From the NCBI GenBank assembly GCA_020440285.1, contig JAGROK010000044.1, positions 1 to 34,949 on the forward strand: a stretch of DNA of 34,949 nucleotides, written 5' to 3'. Position numbers and translations under genes: made by a program. How positions within the stretch are numbered: the stretch's first letter is position 1; each line of letters begins with the position of its first letter. Below the pieces are notes generated by a model, which saw only the letters and a program-made list of their open reading frames with translations, had not been told where the DNA came from and searched no databases. This stretch comes from Chlamydiia bacterium. Its GTDB lineage: Bacteria; Chlamydiota; Chlamydiia; Chlamydiales; Simkaniaceae. Below are positions 25,884 to 33,912 of the stretch, piece by piece.

Positions 25884-28442
25884 ATGTCAACACTACTTAA
25901 TACTAATGATCAAAATGACACAGGGTTAAGCTTTAAACCAGAGGTAAAAAGTGATTTTGCTTCTAAAGGGAGCTTATCTCACGCGTCATTAGATGTTTCA
26001 ACAACTGCCCTTTTAGGAGCGCTTCAAGCACCATCGGGGGCTGTTGGAGATGATTTCTCAATTCTTTCTTTTATCCTTTCAGAGGATGAATCAGAGGAAA
26101 TGCGAAAGGGAGAAGCGAAACAATCGTTTAATTTATCGCATAGTGATCAAGTAAAAGCAAATGCAGCGGCAAGTGATGCTCCTGAAACCCCTGAAGGGAG
26201 TCAGGCTCATGGAAAGAATGCGATTGCTCTTTCAGCTGAACTGATGTCTGAACTTCAATATAAACAACAGAAAAGTATGACCCTGCAGCTGAAAGCTGAT
26301 GAAGAGGCTCTTAACGATGAACTAATTGCTGCCCAGAGAATGGAAACACTTTGGAGCGATTTTATAAAGGATTGGCAGAACTATAAAAAAGACCAAAATT
26401 TTAAAAACTTCCAGAAGCTAGAAAACGATCTTATTGCCATCTATGGAAAAAACTCAAAGAGTGGAAAAGAAGCTGAAAAAGAAATTAAAGATGGAAAGTG
26501 GGCTTGGAACAAGCAACAGTGGTGGAATCAGCTTCCATGGTATGATAGAGCAAAACATCCTGGAGATTGGTTTCATCATAGCTGGTGGAGTGATTTCCTG
26601 TCGGGTGAAAATTCTAAAATTGAAGGTCTAGCTGGCGTTGCGTCGACAACTACGGGAATCTTTGATCTTGCACTCAATAACATGAACGAGATGATCAAAG
26701 ATCGAGTCAAGGACTTGACCCTTCAGATGCAGTTCCTCCAAATAATGATTTCGATCTTAAGTGGAAGTGGAAGTGCTGTGACTAAACTGCAGTCTCTTAT
26801 GAACGTCATGATGGAAATCGGAATTCAAAATAACCAAGAATCAACACAACGGAACCAGTTCATCAATAACTTTAACATCATGTCGATGAAAAATAAAGAG
26901 CAGCAGATCGATAAGGAGCTTGCTAAGATTCACGCTAGTGAACAGCACCATGGTGGTCTCTTAGGATGGATTGAAGATCTGTTTAATTCAATCGTTGATA
27001 TCTTCAAAGAGATTGCTCATATAGTAGCGGGTGTATGTTCAGGTGAAAGTTTTGGTACGTTTGCAAAGCAGATGGAAAAACTTACCGGGGTTAAAAAATT
27101 CATCGATGACCTTAAGGAGATGTTTACAGCAAAGAGCTTTGGGGACTTTTTAAATGGCCTTGAAGATTTTGCTTCCGCAGCGATTGTAGTAGCTGTTATG
27201 GGACCTGGTGGAATGGCCCTTTTAGATACGAAAATCGGTAAGGATATGACCCAAGCTGTAAAGCTTGTGATTGACACGATTAAAGCAGTTGTCGTCAGCT
27301 TATCAGAGCTATTTGTTGCACTGTGTGCAGACCATGCTAATCCCAATCTTTCTTCAAAGCTTGTTTCTGATGCCGGAGATATTTGGAAGAAGGTTTCTCA
27401 AAACCCTCAGATTAAAGCAGTCATGCAGCTAGCGATGGTTGCCATTATTATTGCATCAGCAATGACTGGTCAGATTGAATTAGCTGTATTTATGGCAGCT
27501 CTTTTCATCCTTTCTACAACAGGTGCCCTTCAAAAATGGTCAGAAGATATGGCGAAGGACATGGGGAATAGTGCTGTTGATAAGGTGATCTCAGATGTGA
27601 TTGTAATTACTATAATCACAATTGCTTCTGCTGGAGTGGGTGCTCTTAGCGGGGCTGGTGAAGTTGCTGCAGATGATATAGCAGAGACAGCAAGTAATGC
27701 AGCACGAAGAGCCGCTGAAGAAGAAGGAGAAGAGATCACAACAGATACAGTGAATCAAACAAGTGATTCTGTAACGAACACAGCGGAAAATCAAAAGCCA
27801 AGTAAGCTTCAAAAGCTTGCCGATTTCGTTGGTAAAAAAGGAGGCGCAGCGCTTACTGGACTTGGAACTTCAATGCTTGATACAAACTTTGGAGTTGACC
27901 TTGCTAAAGCGATTGATAAGCACAACAAGAAACTTCTTGAAGCCCTTGAAGGTCTTTTCGATGCCCTTGCTGCAGTCTTTGCAGCGATTGGTGGACTTGG
28001 AATGACCATGGGAGAATCTGGTTCTAGTGGTGCACTTTCAAGTGCTCTTAAAAAAGCCGCGCCAAAGCTTGCTGAGTACCTTGAAGGAGGAATCTTAGAA
28101 AGGCTTGGAACTGGAATTTCAAATTTCTTTGAAGGAGATACATCAAGATTTGCTCAACTAGCAAGTACTCTCCAAAAAGCAGGGCTTATTGCTCAAGGAA
28201 TGGGAAGCGTTGAAATGGGAATCTCAGAGATTGCTCAAGGAGAGATGAGAGCAACTCTTGAAAAGTTTAATGCTGAGATGACGCAAATTACAGCTTCCAC
28301 TGATGATACAACCCGTGAGCTTAAAGACCTCGCGACCCAATTTAAAGCTTTGATGAAAAGAGAGGAAAGTGAAAATAAAAACCTCTATAACGCCGCAGGT
28401 TCTGTAGAACATGCTGTGACTCAAAGAATGTTACAAGGTTAA
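25884..28442 (+). CDS. copB: CopB-like type III secretion translocator (SctE/YopB class)
   Basis: An 852-residue protein starting at the ATG at 25884; the in-frame upstream codons overlap the previous gene and give a cysteine-rich, unlikely N-terminus. It has a polar Ser/Ala/Asp-rich first 120 residues and helical or coiled-coil segments (110-180, 240-350). Hydrophobic segments lie at about 430-447, 512-548 (the strongest), 569-590 and 690-708, and a long amphipathic C-terminal helix closes it. That layout, next to a CopD-like gene, supports a pore-forming translocator inserted into host membranes. Chlamydia CopB is about 490 residues, so this is far longer. Residues 206-235 hold eight tryptophans. 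No LcrH-type chaperone gene is adjacent. Confidence 0.72.
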   Translation: MSTLLNTNDQNDTGLSFKPEVKSDFASKGSLSHASLDVSTTALLGALQAPSGAVGDDFSILSFILSEDESEEMRKGEAKQSFNLSHSDQVKANAAASDAPETPEGSQAHGKNAIALSAELMSELQYKQQKSMTLQLKADEEALNDELIAAQRMETLWSDFIKDWQNYKKDQNFKNFQKLENDLIAIYGKNSKSGKEAEKEIKDGKWAWNKQQWWNQLPWYDRAKHPGDWFHHSWWSDFLSGENSKIEGLAGVASTTTGIFDLALNNMNEMIKDRVKDLTLQMQFLQIMISILSGSGSAVTKLQSLMNVMMEIGIQNNQESTQRNQFINNFNIMSMKNKEQQIDKELAKIHASEQHHGGLLGWIEDLFNSIVDIFKEIAHIVAGVCSGESFGTFAKQMEKLTGVKKFIDDLKEMFTAKSFGDFLNGLEDFASAAIVVAVMGPGGMALLDTKIGKDMTQAVKLVIDTIKAVVVSLSELFVALCADHANPNLSSKLVSDAGDIWKKVSQNPQIKAVMQLAMVAIIIASAMTGQIELAVFMAALFILSTTGALQKWSEDMAKDMGNSAVDKVISDVIVITIITIASAGVGALSGAGEVAADDIAETASNAARRAAEEEGEEITTDTVNQTSDSVTNTAENQKPSKLQKLADFVGKKGGAALTGLGTSMLDTNFGVDLAKAIDKHNKKLLEALEGLFDALAAVFAAIGGLGMTMGESGSSGALSSALKKAAPKLAEYLEGGILERLGTGISNFFEGDTSRFAQLASTLQKAGLIAQGMGSVEMGISEIAQGEMRATLEKFNAEMTQITASTDDTTRELKDLATQFKALMKREESENKNLYNAAGSVEHAVTQRMLQG

Positions 28443-28466
28443 GTAAAAATAAAGGGTAATTATAAT

Positions 28467-29456
28467 ATGTCAACAATTAGTCAAAATACAGTAACAGAGC
28501 CTACTCCAGTAGAAACTCAAGGGGGGACCCCATCAAATAGTGGAGGTTTCCAACCAGGTAACGTTGCCTTGGGAACCTATATTTCTGAGATGATTGAAGC
28601 TCTTATGAAGTATTATAACGATAAAAATGAGGTGTTTACTCTGGAAGCAAGGGCAGAATCTAACATGTCTATTGCCTACTCAGATAGCCAAATCGCCCTT
28701 GGACAAGAGCAACAAGAAGAGATGAACTTCACAGGAGCCTTTGCAATAGCAGGTGGTGGAATTACCGGCATAATGGGAATTGGTGGCGAGATCGCAGATC
28801 GCTTTGATGGCTTTAATGACGCTAGCGACAGATTAAATGAAGCCAATGAGCTCAAAAGCGGATTGAAACAAACACGTAGCATTACTTTTACAGAGGACGG
28901 AGCCGCTACAACAGGAGAAGATACTCCGGAAGCTGAAAGATATCTGACAGAAAATGCAGAAAAAGTAAAAGAGCGTCTCAACGAGATGATCGAGGAAATC
29001 AAGGAAGGACGCTACGGAAAAGATCCAGCTGCAGTGAAAAAATTAACAGATGATGATGGTAGGGAGATTAGCGACCAGTCAGTGATTAACGTTCTTAAGA
29101 CAGATGATGAATTTGCTCGCCTCAAAACAGCCGTTGATGAGCGCGTGACAGCAGCTCAAAACGAAGTATCAAACAAGCTTGCAGCACGAAAGAGCAGAAT
29201 GGACTCACTCACAATGTGGTCACAGGCGATCAATGGAATCACCTCTGGTTCTGGAAGTATTGGTGCTGGATACCAGAAAGCTGCTCAAGGAGAGCAACAA
29301 GCTTATGGTACGCAGTATCAAACAGCGCAGCAACGTTTCCAATCGCTTGCAAGAGAAACGGAAAGTCAGGCGGATCAGATCCTTCAAACTGCGGAAGGGT
29401 TAATCCAATTGATTCCAGAGCTTGCTCGAGGAAATACAGCTGTAGGAACGCAGTAA
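28467..29456 (+). CDS. copD: CopD-like type III secretion translocator (SctB class)
   Basis: A 329-residue protein that starts 24 nt after the copB-like stop, with AAAGGG upstream. The first 35 residues are Thr/Pro/Gly-rich. Helices follow (YISEMIEALMKYY), then one glycine-rich hydrophobic segment at about residues 87-107 (MNFTGAFAIAGGGITGIMGI). Charged helices (120-250) and a Gln/Ala-rich amphipathic C-terminus complete it. A single hydrophobic segment paired with a large multi-pass partner is the usual minor/major translocator arrangement (YopD with YopB, CopD with CopB). The assignment rests on architecture and order, not on alignment. It is the last gene of the operon; a strong terminator follows 36 nt downstream. 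Confidence 0.65.
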   Translation: MSTISQNTVTEPTPVETQGGTPSNSGGFQPGNVALGTYISEMIEALMKYYNDKNEVFTLEARAESNMSIAYSDSQIALGQEQQEEMNFTGAFAIAGGGITGIMGIGGEIADRFDGFNDASDRLNEANELKSGLKQTRSITFTEDGAATTGEDTPEAERYLTENAEKVKERLNEMIEEIKEGRYGKDPAAVKKLTDDDGREISDQSVINVLKTDDEFARLKTAVDERVTAAQNEVSNKLAARKSRMDSLTMWSQAINGITSGSGSIGAGYQKAAQGEQQAYGTQYQTAQQRFQSLARETESQADQILQTAEGLIQLIPELARGNTAVGTQ

Positions 29457-29474
29457 ACAAATATCTATTTTTCT

Positions 29475-30209
29475 TTAAGTCTTTAGTCCTTGGTCGCTAT
29501 GCTTCTTCCCTTCCCAAGCATAGCGACCTTTTTTTTGAACCACACGCTTTTTTGGGGAAAGGATCACTTCATCAAATACCGTTTCATGCCGCATCTTTAA
29601 AATCATATCGACCATTTCTGCAATGTCTTCTGGAAGGATTGCATGGGAGGGATCCTCTCCTGGGGTAAAAGAGAGGGGGTCATAAAAAGGGGTGCGCACC
29701 ATTCCCGGTTGAATCAGGGAGACTCGGACCGAGGAGGTAGAACACTCTTCACGGAGACTCTGGGCAAAGCCGCGGAGGGCAAACTTTGAGGCGCAGTAAA
29801 TGCTTCCCTTTCGTTTCCCCGCAAGGGCAGCTTCCGAACCAATAAAAATGATATCGGCCTGAGGCTTTTTCTTAAGATGAGGGAGGAGCTCTTTAATCAG
29901 GTAGACATGGCTAAAGAAATTCAGATCGATGAGGGAGTGGATTTGGGAATAAGAAAGCTCTTCAAGATTGCCAAAATGTCCCTTTCCAACGTTGCAAATC
30001 ACAGTATCAACACCGGTAAAAGGGGAGAGCTTATTGGGAAGGGTTTCAACCTTTGAAAGATCGATTGAATGGGGATGAAATCGGGGGTGAGATTCGATAG
30101 CATCGGTGCGAGCGATTCCCCACACCTCATGCCCACTTTTCAGAAGGCGATCAGAAGTTGCCTTTCCAATCCCTCGACTTGCCCCTGTGATTAGAACCTT
30201 TCTCAACAT
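29475..30209 (-). CDS. Short-chain dehydrogenase/reductase (SDR)
   Basis: A 244-residue Rossmann-fold oxidoreductase. The cofactor motif TGASRGIG is at residues 9-16, CNVGKG matches the NAG-type stabilising motif, and the catalytic Y-x-x-x-K is in IYCASKFALRGFAQSLREE with an upstream serine (FIGSEAALAG). The length is normal for a classical SDR. The substrate is unknown. Its ATG overlaps the end of the radical SAM gene by 7 nt, so it is probably the last gene of the rsmI operon. Its final codons contain the terminator of the convergent translocator operon. Confidence 0.9.
   Translation of the reverse strand: MLRKVLITGASRGIGKATSDRLLKSGHEVWGIARTDAIESHPRFHPHSIDLSKVETLPNKLSPFTGVDTVICNVGKGHFGNLEELSYSQIHSLIDLNFFSHVYLIKELLPHLKKKPQADIIFIGSEAALAGKRKGSIYCASKFALRGFAQSLREECSTSSVRVSLIQPGMVRTPFYDPLSFTPGEDPSHAILPEDIAEMVDMILKMRHETVFDEVILSPKKRVVQKKGRYAWEGKKHSDQGLKT
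29492..29536 (+). terminator. Strong intrinsic terminator of the translocator operon
   Basis: GGTCGCTATGCTT (29492-29504) pairs perfectly with AAGCATAGCGACC (29516-29528) over 13 bp with an 11-nt loop, and eight T follow (29529-29536). It ends the plus-strand operon. It lies entirely within the last codons of the convergent SDR gene, where the same bases encode GRYAWEGKKHSD. On the minus strand no T-run follows, so it acts in one direction only. Confidence 0.9.
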
Positions 30210-31144
30210 ACGAATACTTCCTTAGGGAGGAGAGAGCGGCAAAACTCAACCATTTCCTCTCCTTTTTTTAGCGTCATCATCTCCTCTTTTTGGGTGCAAA
30301 CAGCAAGGAGCTTTTCTTTAGGCCTTACCCGTTTCATTTCCTTAAAGGTGGAAAGGGGAAGGCGAAAAGAGCCAAGGGTGATCGAGTGGGGACGGGGGAA
30401 TAGATCAAGAATCTCTTTAAAAAAGGGGGCATAATATTTCTGGTAGTTTTCAACGTGGATCAGAGGATCGAAACGGAGGCCAATTTCCCATCCTTTCTCT
30501 TGAAGCTTAAGAAGGGCTTTGATTCGCTGTTTTAAAGAAGGGGCATTTGTTTCAAACGCTTTAGCGATGGGATCAGGACTTAAAGTATAGGCGATCACAA
30601 CGTTGGGAACAGGGGGGCGCTTTAGAAGTTTTTGAATGTTGCCACTTTTTGTTCGTAGCTCAAGTTCTGCAGTGGGCCGTTTTTCAAAGAAAGGGAGAAA
30701 ATAATCGAGAAAATTTGAATAGGATTCTAGCGCTAAACTATCTCCGTCGTACCCTGAGAAAAAAGTGGTTTTTTCATTCCCTATTTTTTCATCAATGGCC
30801 CCCATAAAATCCTCATAATTAAGGAAGAGAACGTAGTAAGCCGAGCGGTACATCCCTTGAAGGTAGCAATAACGGCAGTCGTAGGGGCAGTTTAAAAGAT
30901 GGGAGAAATAGTAGTTATGTTTTGCGCCGATTCCATAAGAAGGGGGAATTTCATAGACGAGTTTTCCCTTTTTTTCTGCTAAAATCAACGCATTTTCCCT
31001 TTTTTGAAGACGGAAATGACCACCATGTCGATTGAAAACCTCCCCATATCTTTTGATTGGAATCAAAGTAGGAGATAGCTTTTCCTTAATTTCTTGTGTG
31101 CGAGGATGGTCAAGAAGGGACTCTTCAACGTAGAGGAATTTCAT
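30203..31144 (-). CDS. Spore photoproduct lyase-like radical SAM protein
   Basis: A 313-residue protein from the ATG at 31144, which overlaps the previous stop as ATGA; a longer in-frame start would run deep into the upstream gene. C86-x3-C90-x2-C93 in the segment LLNCPYDCRYCYLQG binds the radical SAM [4Fe-4S] cluster. The following SPL-like text (TTFFSGYDGDSLALES, then AELELRTKS) matches the fold of the spore photoproduct lyase family. In true SPL a hydrogen-donor cysteine sits in an AACTSD-type stretch; here the same place reads SGYDGD, with Tyr132 where Cys is expected. It may be a different radical SAM reaction in the same fold. Coupled to the nucleosidase-like gene upstream. Confidence 0.8.
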   Translation of the reverse strand: MKFLYVEESLLDHPRTQEIKEKLSPTLIPIKRYGEVFNRHGGHFRLQKRENALILAEKKGKLVYEIPPSYGIGAKHNYYFSHLLNCPYDCRYCYLQGMYRSAYYVLFLNYEDFMGAIDEKIGNEKTTFFSGYDGDSLALESYSNFLDYFLPFFEKRPTAELELRTKSGNIQKLLKRPPVPNVVIAYTLSPDPIAKAFETNAPSLKQRIKALLKLQEKGWEIGLRFDPLIHVENYQKYYAPFFKEILDLFPRPHSITLGSFRLPLSTFKEMKRVRPKEKLLAVCTQKEEMMTLKKGEEMVEFCRSLLPKEVFVC

Positions 31145-31950
31145 ATCTTTAAGGGGATGTTTTCTAGGTGAGAGCGGAGAGCTTCCAAGATCTCTTTCGC
31201 AGATCTTTTTCCCATTATCTCCTTCGAAAGGAGGATTTGATCGGGGCAAAGGAGTTGCCAACGTTGCAGAAGTGTGCGGAGCTCAAGGGTTTCATAGGTT
31301 GTAAAGTGCCACCGCTTTAAAAATTCATCGAGAAAAGGGGTATCTAAAGGGGTGATCTCTTCGATAAGAGTGCGCATTTCATCGATCACCGTTTTGATCA
31401 GATCGACTTGATTATCGATGAGGGAGTGAATCTCTTTTTTTGTGATCTCATCTATTGGATGGGAGGGGTTATCTGAAATCACCTTGAAGATGTGGATCAA
31501 CTCAATCGGAGAAATTTTAGAAGCGATCGCATAAAATCCGGCTCCCTCCATGTCATAAACACAATTTGTAGGGTAGGTGCGCTCAGGATTTTCAACGGTG
31601 ATGCACCCCTCTGTTCGGCAAGGGGGATCGAAGGCAAAGCTGGGAAAAAATTGCGCTTTTCTCCCTTCATCAATCACTTTATTAACAAGAAGAGGAGTTC
31701 CTATAGGAAGAGAGCGATGCCCTCCTATTCCCACATTCATCCATCCAGAGATATCTTCATCGCGGTAAATACCTGCTAGATAGCTGCAAGCGGCTCCTGC
31801 TTTAATCTTTCCAATGCCAGAGATGATGAGCTTTATCTCTTCACTTTCATAGATGGAAAAGAGGGGGTTTCCAGAAAGAGGTTTTAAATGAAAAGCTTCG
31901 ATAAGAGGGGCTGCTTCAGCTTTTAGTGCAACTTCGATGCAAATTGTCAT
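31141..31950 (-). CDS. Nucleoside phosphorylase/nucleosidase-like protein (PNP_UDP family)
   Basis: A 269-residue protein. It starts TICIEVALKAEAAPLIEAF, with the usual E-for-base region and GIGKIKAGAACSYLAG, MNVGIGGH in the first half, and YDMEGAGFYAIAS near residue 135, the DMEGA motif of MTA/SAH nucleosidases and futalosine hydrolase. The C-terminal 70 residues go beyond that core and are helical and Leu/Trp-rich. It would cleave a purine nucleoside or thio-nucleoside; the exact substrate is not readable. It overlaps rsmI by 35 nt and the radical SAM gene by 4 nt. Salvage of 5'-deoxyadenosine or MTA from radical SAM chemistry is one possible link. Confidence 0.78.
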   Translation of the reverse strand: MTICIEVALKAEAAPLIEAFHLKPLSGNPLFSIYESEEIKLIISGIGKIKAGAACSYLAGIYRDEDISGWMNVGIGGHRSLPIGTPLLVNKVIDEGRKAQFFPSFAFDPPCRTEGCITVENPERTYPTNCVYDMEGAGFYAIASKISPIELIHIFKVISDNPSHPIDEITKKEIHSLIDNQVDLIKTVIDEMRTLIEEITPLDTPFLDEFLKRWHFTTYETLELRTLLQRWQLLCPDQILLSKEIMGKRSAKEILEALRSHLENIPLKI

Positions 31951-32722
31951 AGAGTTCCCGCTTGGGTCGGTTTAAAAGTTTTGCTGCGGCAATCAATGCC
32001 TCTTTAGAGCTAACTCCAAAGCGGTCTTGCAGCTCATCGATTAATTTTCGAGGCTCGAGTTCAAAAGGATTTTGAAACCCCGAAAAAATCACGACATATT
32101 CTCCTAAAACTTTCTTTTTTTGAAAATGGGTAATCAATTCTTCTGCAGTCCCTTCCAAGATTTCTTCATAGAGCTTTGTGAGCTCGCGAGCAACAAAAAT
32201 TTTCTTGTCTGGAGCAATCTCTTTCATCCATTCTAAGGTGGTAATCAAGTGGTGGGGAGTTTCAAAACAGACGGTGATCCCTTCATAGAAAATGGCGTCA
32301 ATGAGTTGTCCTTTCCCTTTTTTTTCTAAAAAGCCAATGAATTGAAAGCGCTCTTCGCTCCCAAAAAGGGAGAGGGCTGCGGTTAAAGAAGAAGGGCCTG
32401 GGATACTTTCGACGCGAATTCCTTCGTCTCGACACCGTCTAATTAAACTCGCTCCTGGATCGCAAATGCCGGGAGTTCCGGCGTCACTGATGAGAGCCAT
32501 TTTTTTCCCTTTCTTTAGCTCCCTAATCACCCCCTCTTCTCTTTCCCGCTCATTAAACTTATGGTAGCTTAACATTTGGGTTTCAATCTCATAGCGCTTT
32601 GTTAGCACCCCACTTGTTCGGGTGTCCTCTGCTAAGATAAGATCAACTTCTTTCAAAACCTCTACGGCCCGAAAGGTGATATCTTTTAGGTTGCCAATTG
32701 GTGTTGCCACTACATATAGCAT
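31916..32722 (-). CDS. rsmI: 16S rRNA (cytidine(1402)-2'-O)-methyltransferase RsmI
   Basis: A 268-residue SAM-dependent methyltransferase. It starts MLYVVATPIGNLKDITFRA at the ATG at 32722 and has LAEDTRTSG, ISDAGTPGICDPGASLI and the SIPGPSSLTAALSLFG motif of the family. A longer frame, up to 32845, is open only because it runs through the tRNA gene and terminator, and is rejected as a start. An AAGGG ribosome-binding site (32735-32731) is well placed. The start lies only 13 nt after the T-tract of the tRNA-Cys terminator, so transcription probably depends on read-through. Its 3' end overlaps the nucleosidase-like gene by 35 nt. Confidence 0.94.
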   Translation of the reverse strand: MLYVVATPIGNLKDITFRAVEVLKEVDLILAEDTRTSGVLTKRYEIETQMLSYHKFNEREREEGVIRELKKGKKMALISDAGTPGICDPGASLIRRCRDEGIRVESIPGPSSLTAALSLFGSEERFQFIGFLEKKGKGQLIDAIFYEGITVCFETPHHLITTLEWMKEIAPDKKIFVARELTKLYEEILEGTAEELITHFQKKKVLGEYVVIFSGFQNPFELEPRKLIDELQDRFGVSSKEALIAAAKLLNRPKRELYDNLHRSCTKS

Positions 32723-32735
32723 CTGTTTTACCCTT

Positions 32736-32767
32736 AAAAAAAAGGTTGCCAACGCTCGTTGGCAACC
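32736..32767 (-). terminator. Intrinsic terminator of tRNA-Cys
   Basis: On the minus strand GGTTGCCAAC (32767-32758) pairs perfectly with GTTGGCAACC (32753-32744) over 10 bp with a 4-nt loop, and eight T follow (32743-32736). It begins 5 nt after the tRNA 3' end and sits directly upstream of rsmI. Confidence 0.92.
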
Positions 32768-32772
32768 GTGCA

Positions 32773-32843
32773 AGGTGGCACCCAGATTCGAACTGGGGAT
32801 AGAGGCTTTGCAGGCCCCTGCCTTACCACTTGGCCATGCCACC
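32773..32843 (-). tRNA. tRNA-Cys (anticodon GCA)
   Basis: A 71-nt tRNA on the minus strand. The acceptor stem GGTGGCA pairs with TGCCACC, the T-arm is CCCAG-TTCGAAT-CTGGG, and the anticodon loop CTGCAAA gives GCA (plus-strand 32809-32811). The discriminator base is T73 (32773), the identity mark for cysteine. CCA is not encoded. All arms fold by eye. It has its own promoter upstream and a terminator downstream, so it is transcribed alone. Confidence 0.96.
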
Positions 32844-32856
32844 ACAGAAGGGATCC

Positions 32857-32885
32857 ATTGTATGATGTTCCCCGTTTAACTTCAA
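32857..32885 (-). promoter_or_regulatory. Promoter of tRNA-Cys
   Basis: On the minus strand TTGAAG (32885-32880) and TACAAT (32862-32857) are separated by exactly 17 nt. The start point near 32850 is about 7 nt before the tRNA 5' end. Both hexamers match the sigma-70 consensus well. Confidence 0.75.
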
Positions 32886-32925
32886 CCCTGGAGTGCCACT
32901 AAGTTCAGGACGATTGCCTTGACTA

Positions 32926-33837
32926 CTAAGCTGTATAGCGGGTGTCGTTAAGGGTTTTTTTTGCGTGCGTGTATTTTTCACGCTTTTCGAATAACTTGAC
33001 TTTATGGAAGGGGAGTTTTTCTAAAGGGTTATTTTGGTAAAAGTAGACTAAGAAACGAGTAAGGACTGTTTGCCTTAATTGCTCTTTTAAGTGGGTGGGA
33101 GCAAGCATTCGAAGATGCAAAACAATCTGATCATATTCTGGAATTGAAAAGGTAGCATTTGGATCGATAGGAGGAAGTTGGATCCCCCGTTTTTTTTCCA
33201 TTTGCAAAAGGTATAGGCGGGCTTGCTCTATATACGAGGCCATTTCTTCTTCAGCAATTTTCACAAGAACTTGTTTACCATCTTCCCAAGGAGACTGAAT
33301 ACTTAAGGGAATATCTAATTGGATCACAGAATACTTTTTCAAAAATGACTCATTCGTAACGGGGAGAGTTAAAAAAAGACTATTGGAAAATGTGATCGTC
33401 TTACCGGTATAGGAATGGTTTTTTTCTACTTCTTCAATCGTTGTAGAAAGAAGGGTGATGTCAATCACATCCCCTCGAATATGTCCAATTTCAATCCGAT
33501 CACCAATTTCAAAAAACTTTCCCCGAAAACGGACAATAGAACCGTTCAAAGCCATAAGGAGCTCTTTTACAGAAAAAACCATAGCAAAAGCGATTGCGAA
33601 CACAGATATTGCAAATCCTTGGATAGCCTCTCCCCACAAAAAAATGACGCTCATTAAGATAAGGACGAAAACAAAGGTGCGCGTTGAGTTGATCCATCGA
33701 AGGCGTTGTTGAGAGGTCCAATCACGACGTGCTTTCCGTATATAATCGGCAATAAAATATCTAGATAACCACAAAAGAAGAACGATTGCTACTGTTGCAA
33801 TTAGCTTTGTTATGACAAACTTCTCCAAAAAATCCAT
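32926..33837 (-). CDS. MscS-family mechanosensitive ion channel
   Basis: A 303-residue membrane protein. Hydrophobic helices lie at about residues 8-25, 52-68 and 72-93. The last, GFAISVFAIAFAMVFSVKELL, is the pore-lining TM3 position, followed by the MscS beta-domain (GKFFEIGDRIEIGHIRGDVIDITLLST). The C-terminal part is an alpha/beta cage of normal length. MscS channels release solutes on hypo-osmotic shock, useful when infectious cells leave the host. The ATG has AAGGA upstream; a possible TTGATT...CATAAC promoter lies about 30-60 nt further up. It is transcribed towards tRNA-Cys, with no clear terminator between them. Confidence 0.85.
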   Translation of the reverse strand: MDFLEKFVITKLIATVAIVLLLWLSRYFIADYIRKARRDWTSQQRLRWINSTRTFVFVLILMSVIFLWGEAIQGFAISVFAIAFAMVFSVKELLMALNGSIVRFRGKFFEIGDRIEIGHIRGDVIDITLLSTTIEEVEKNHSYTGKTITFSNSLFLTLPVTNESFLKKYSVIQLDIPLSIQSPWEDGKQVLVKIAEEEMASYIEQARLYLLQMEKKRGIQLPPIDPNATFSIPEYDQIVLHLRMLAPTHLKEQLRQTVLTRFLVYFYQNNPLEKLPFHKVKLFEKREKYTHAKKTLNDTRYTA

Positions 33838-33912
33838 ATTGGACCATCCTTAATCAGATTAACTTCTCTCATGTTATGAGAAATTTCCAAAGAAAATCAA
33901 TAGAAAACAGAA

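Noticed and set aside
29216-29668. 150-residue plus-strand frame at the end of the translocator operon
   Set aside because: It runs in another frame through copD, the terminator and antisense to the SDR gene.
31145-31261. N-terminal extension of the radical SAM gene
   Set aside because: It lies inside the upstream gene; the ATG at 31144 overlaps that gene's stop in the usual ATGA manner and begins the recognisable protein.
32723-32845. N-terminal extension of rsmI
   Set aside because: It translates the tRNA-Cys gene and its terminator; RsmI homology starts at the ATG at 32722.
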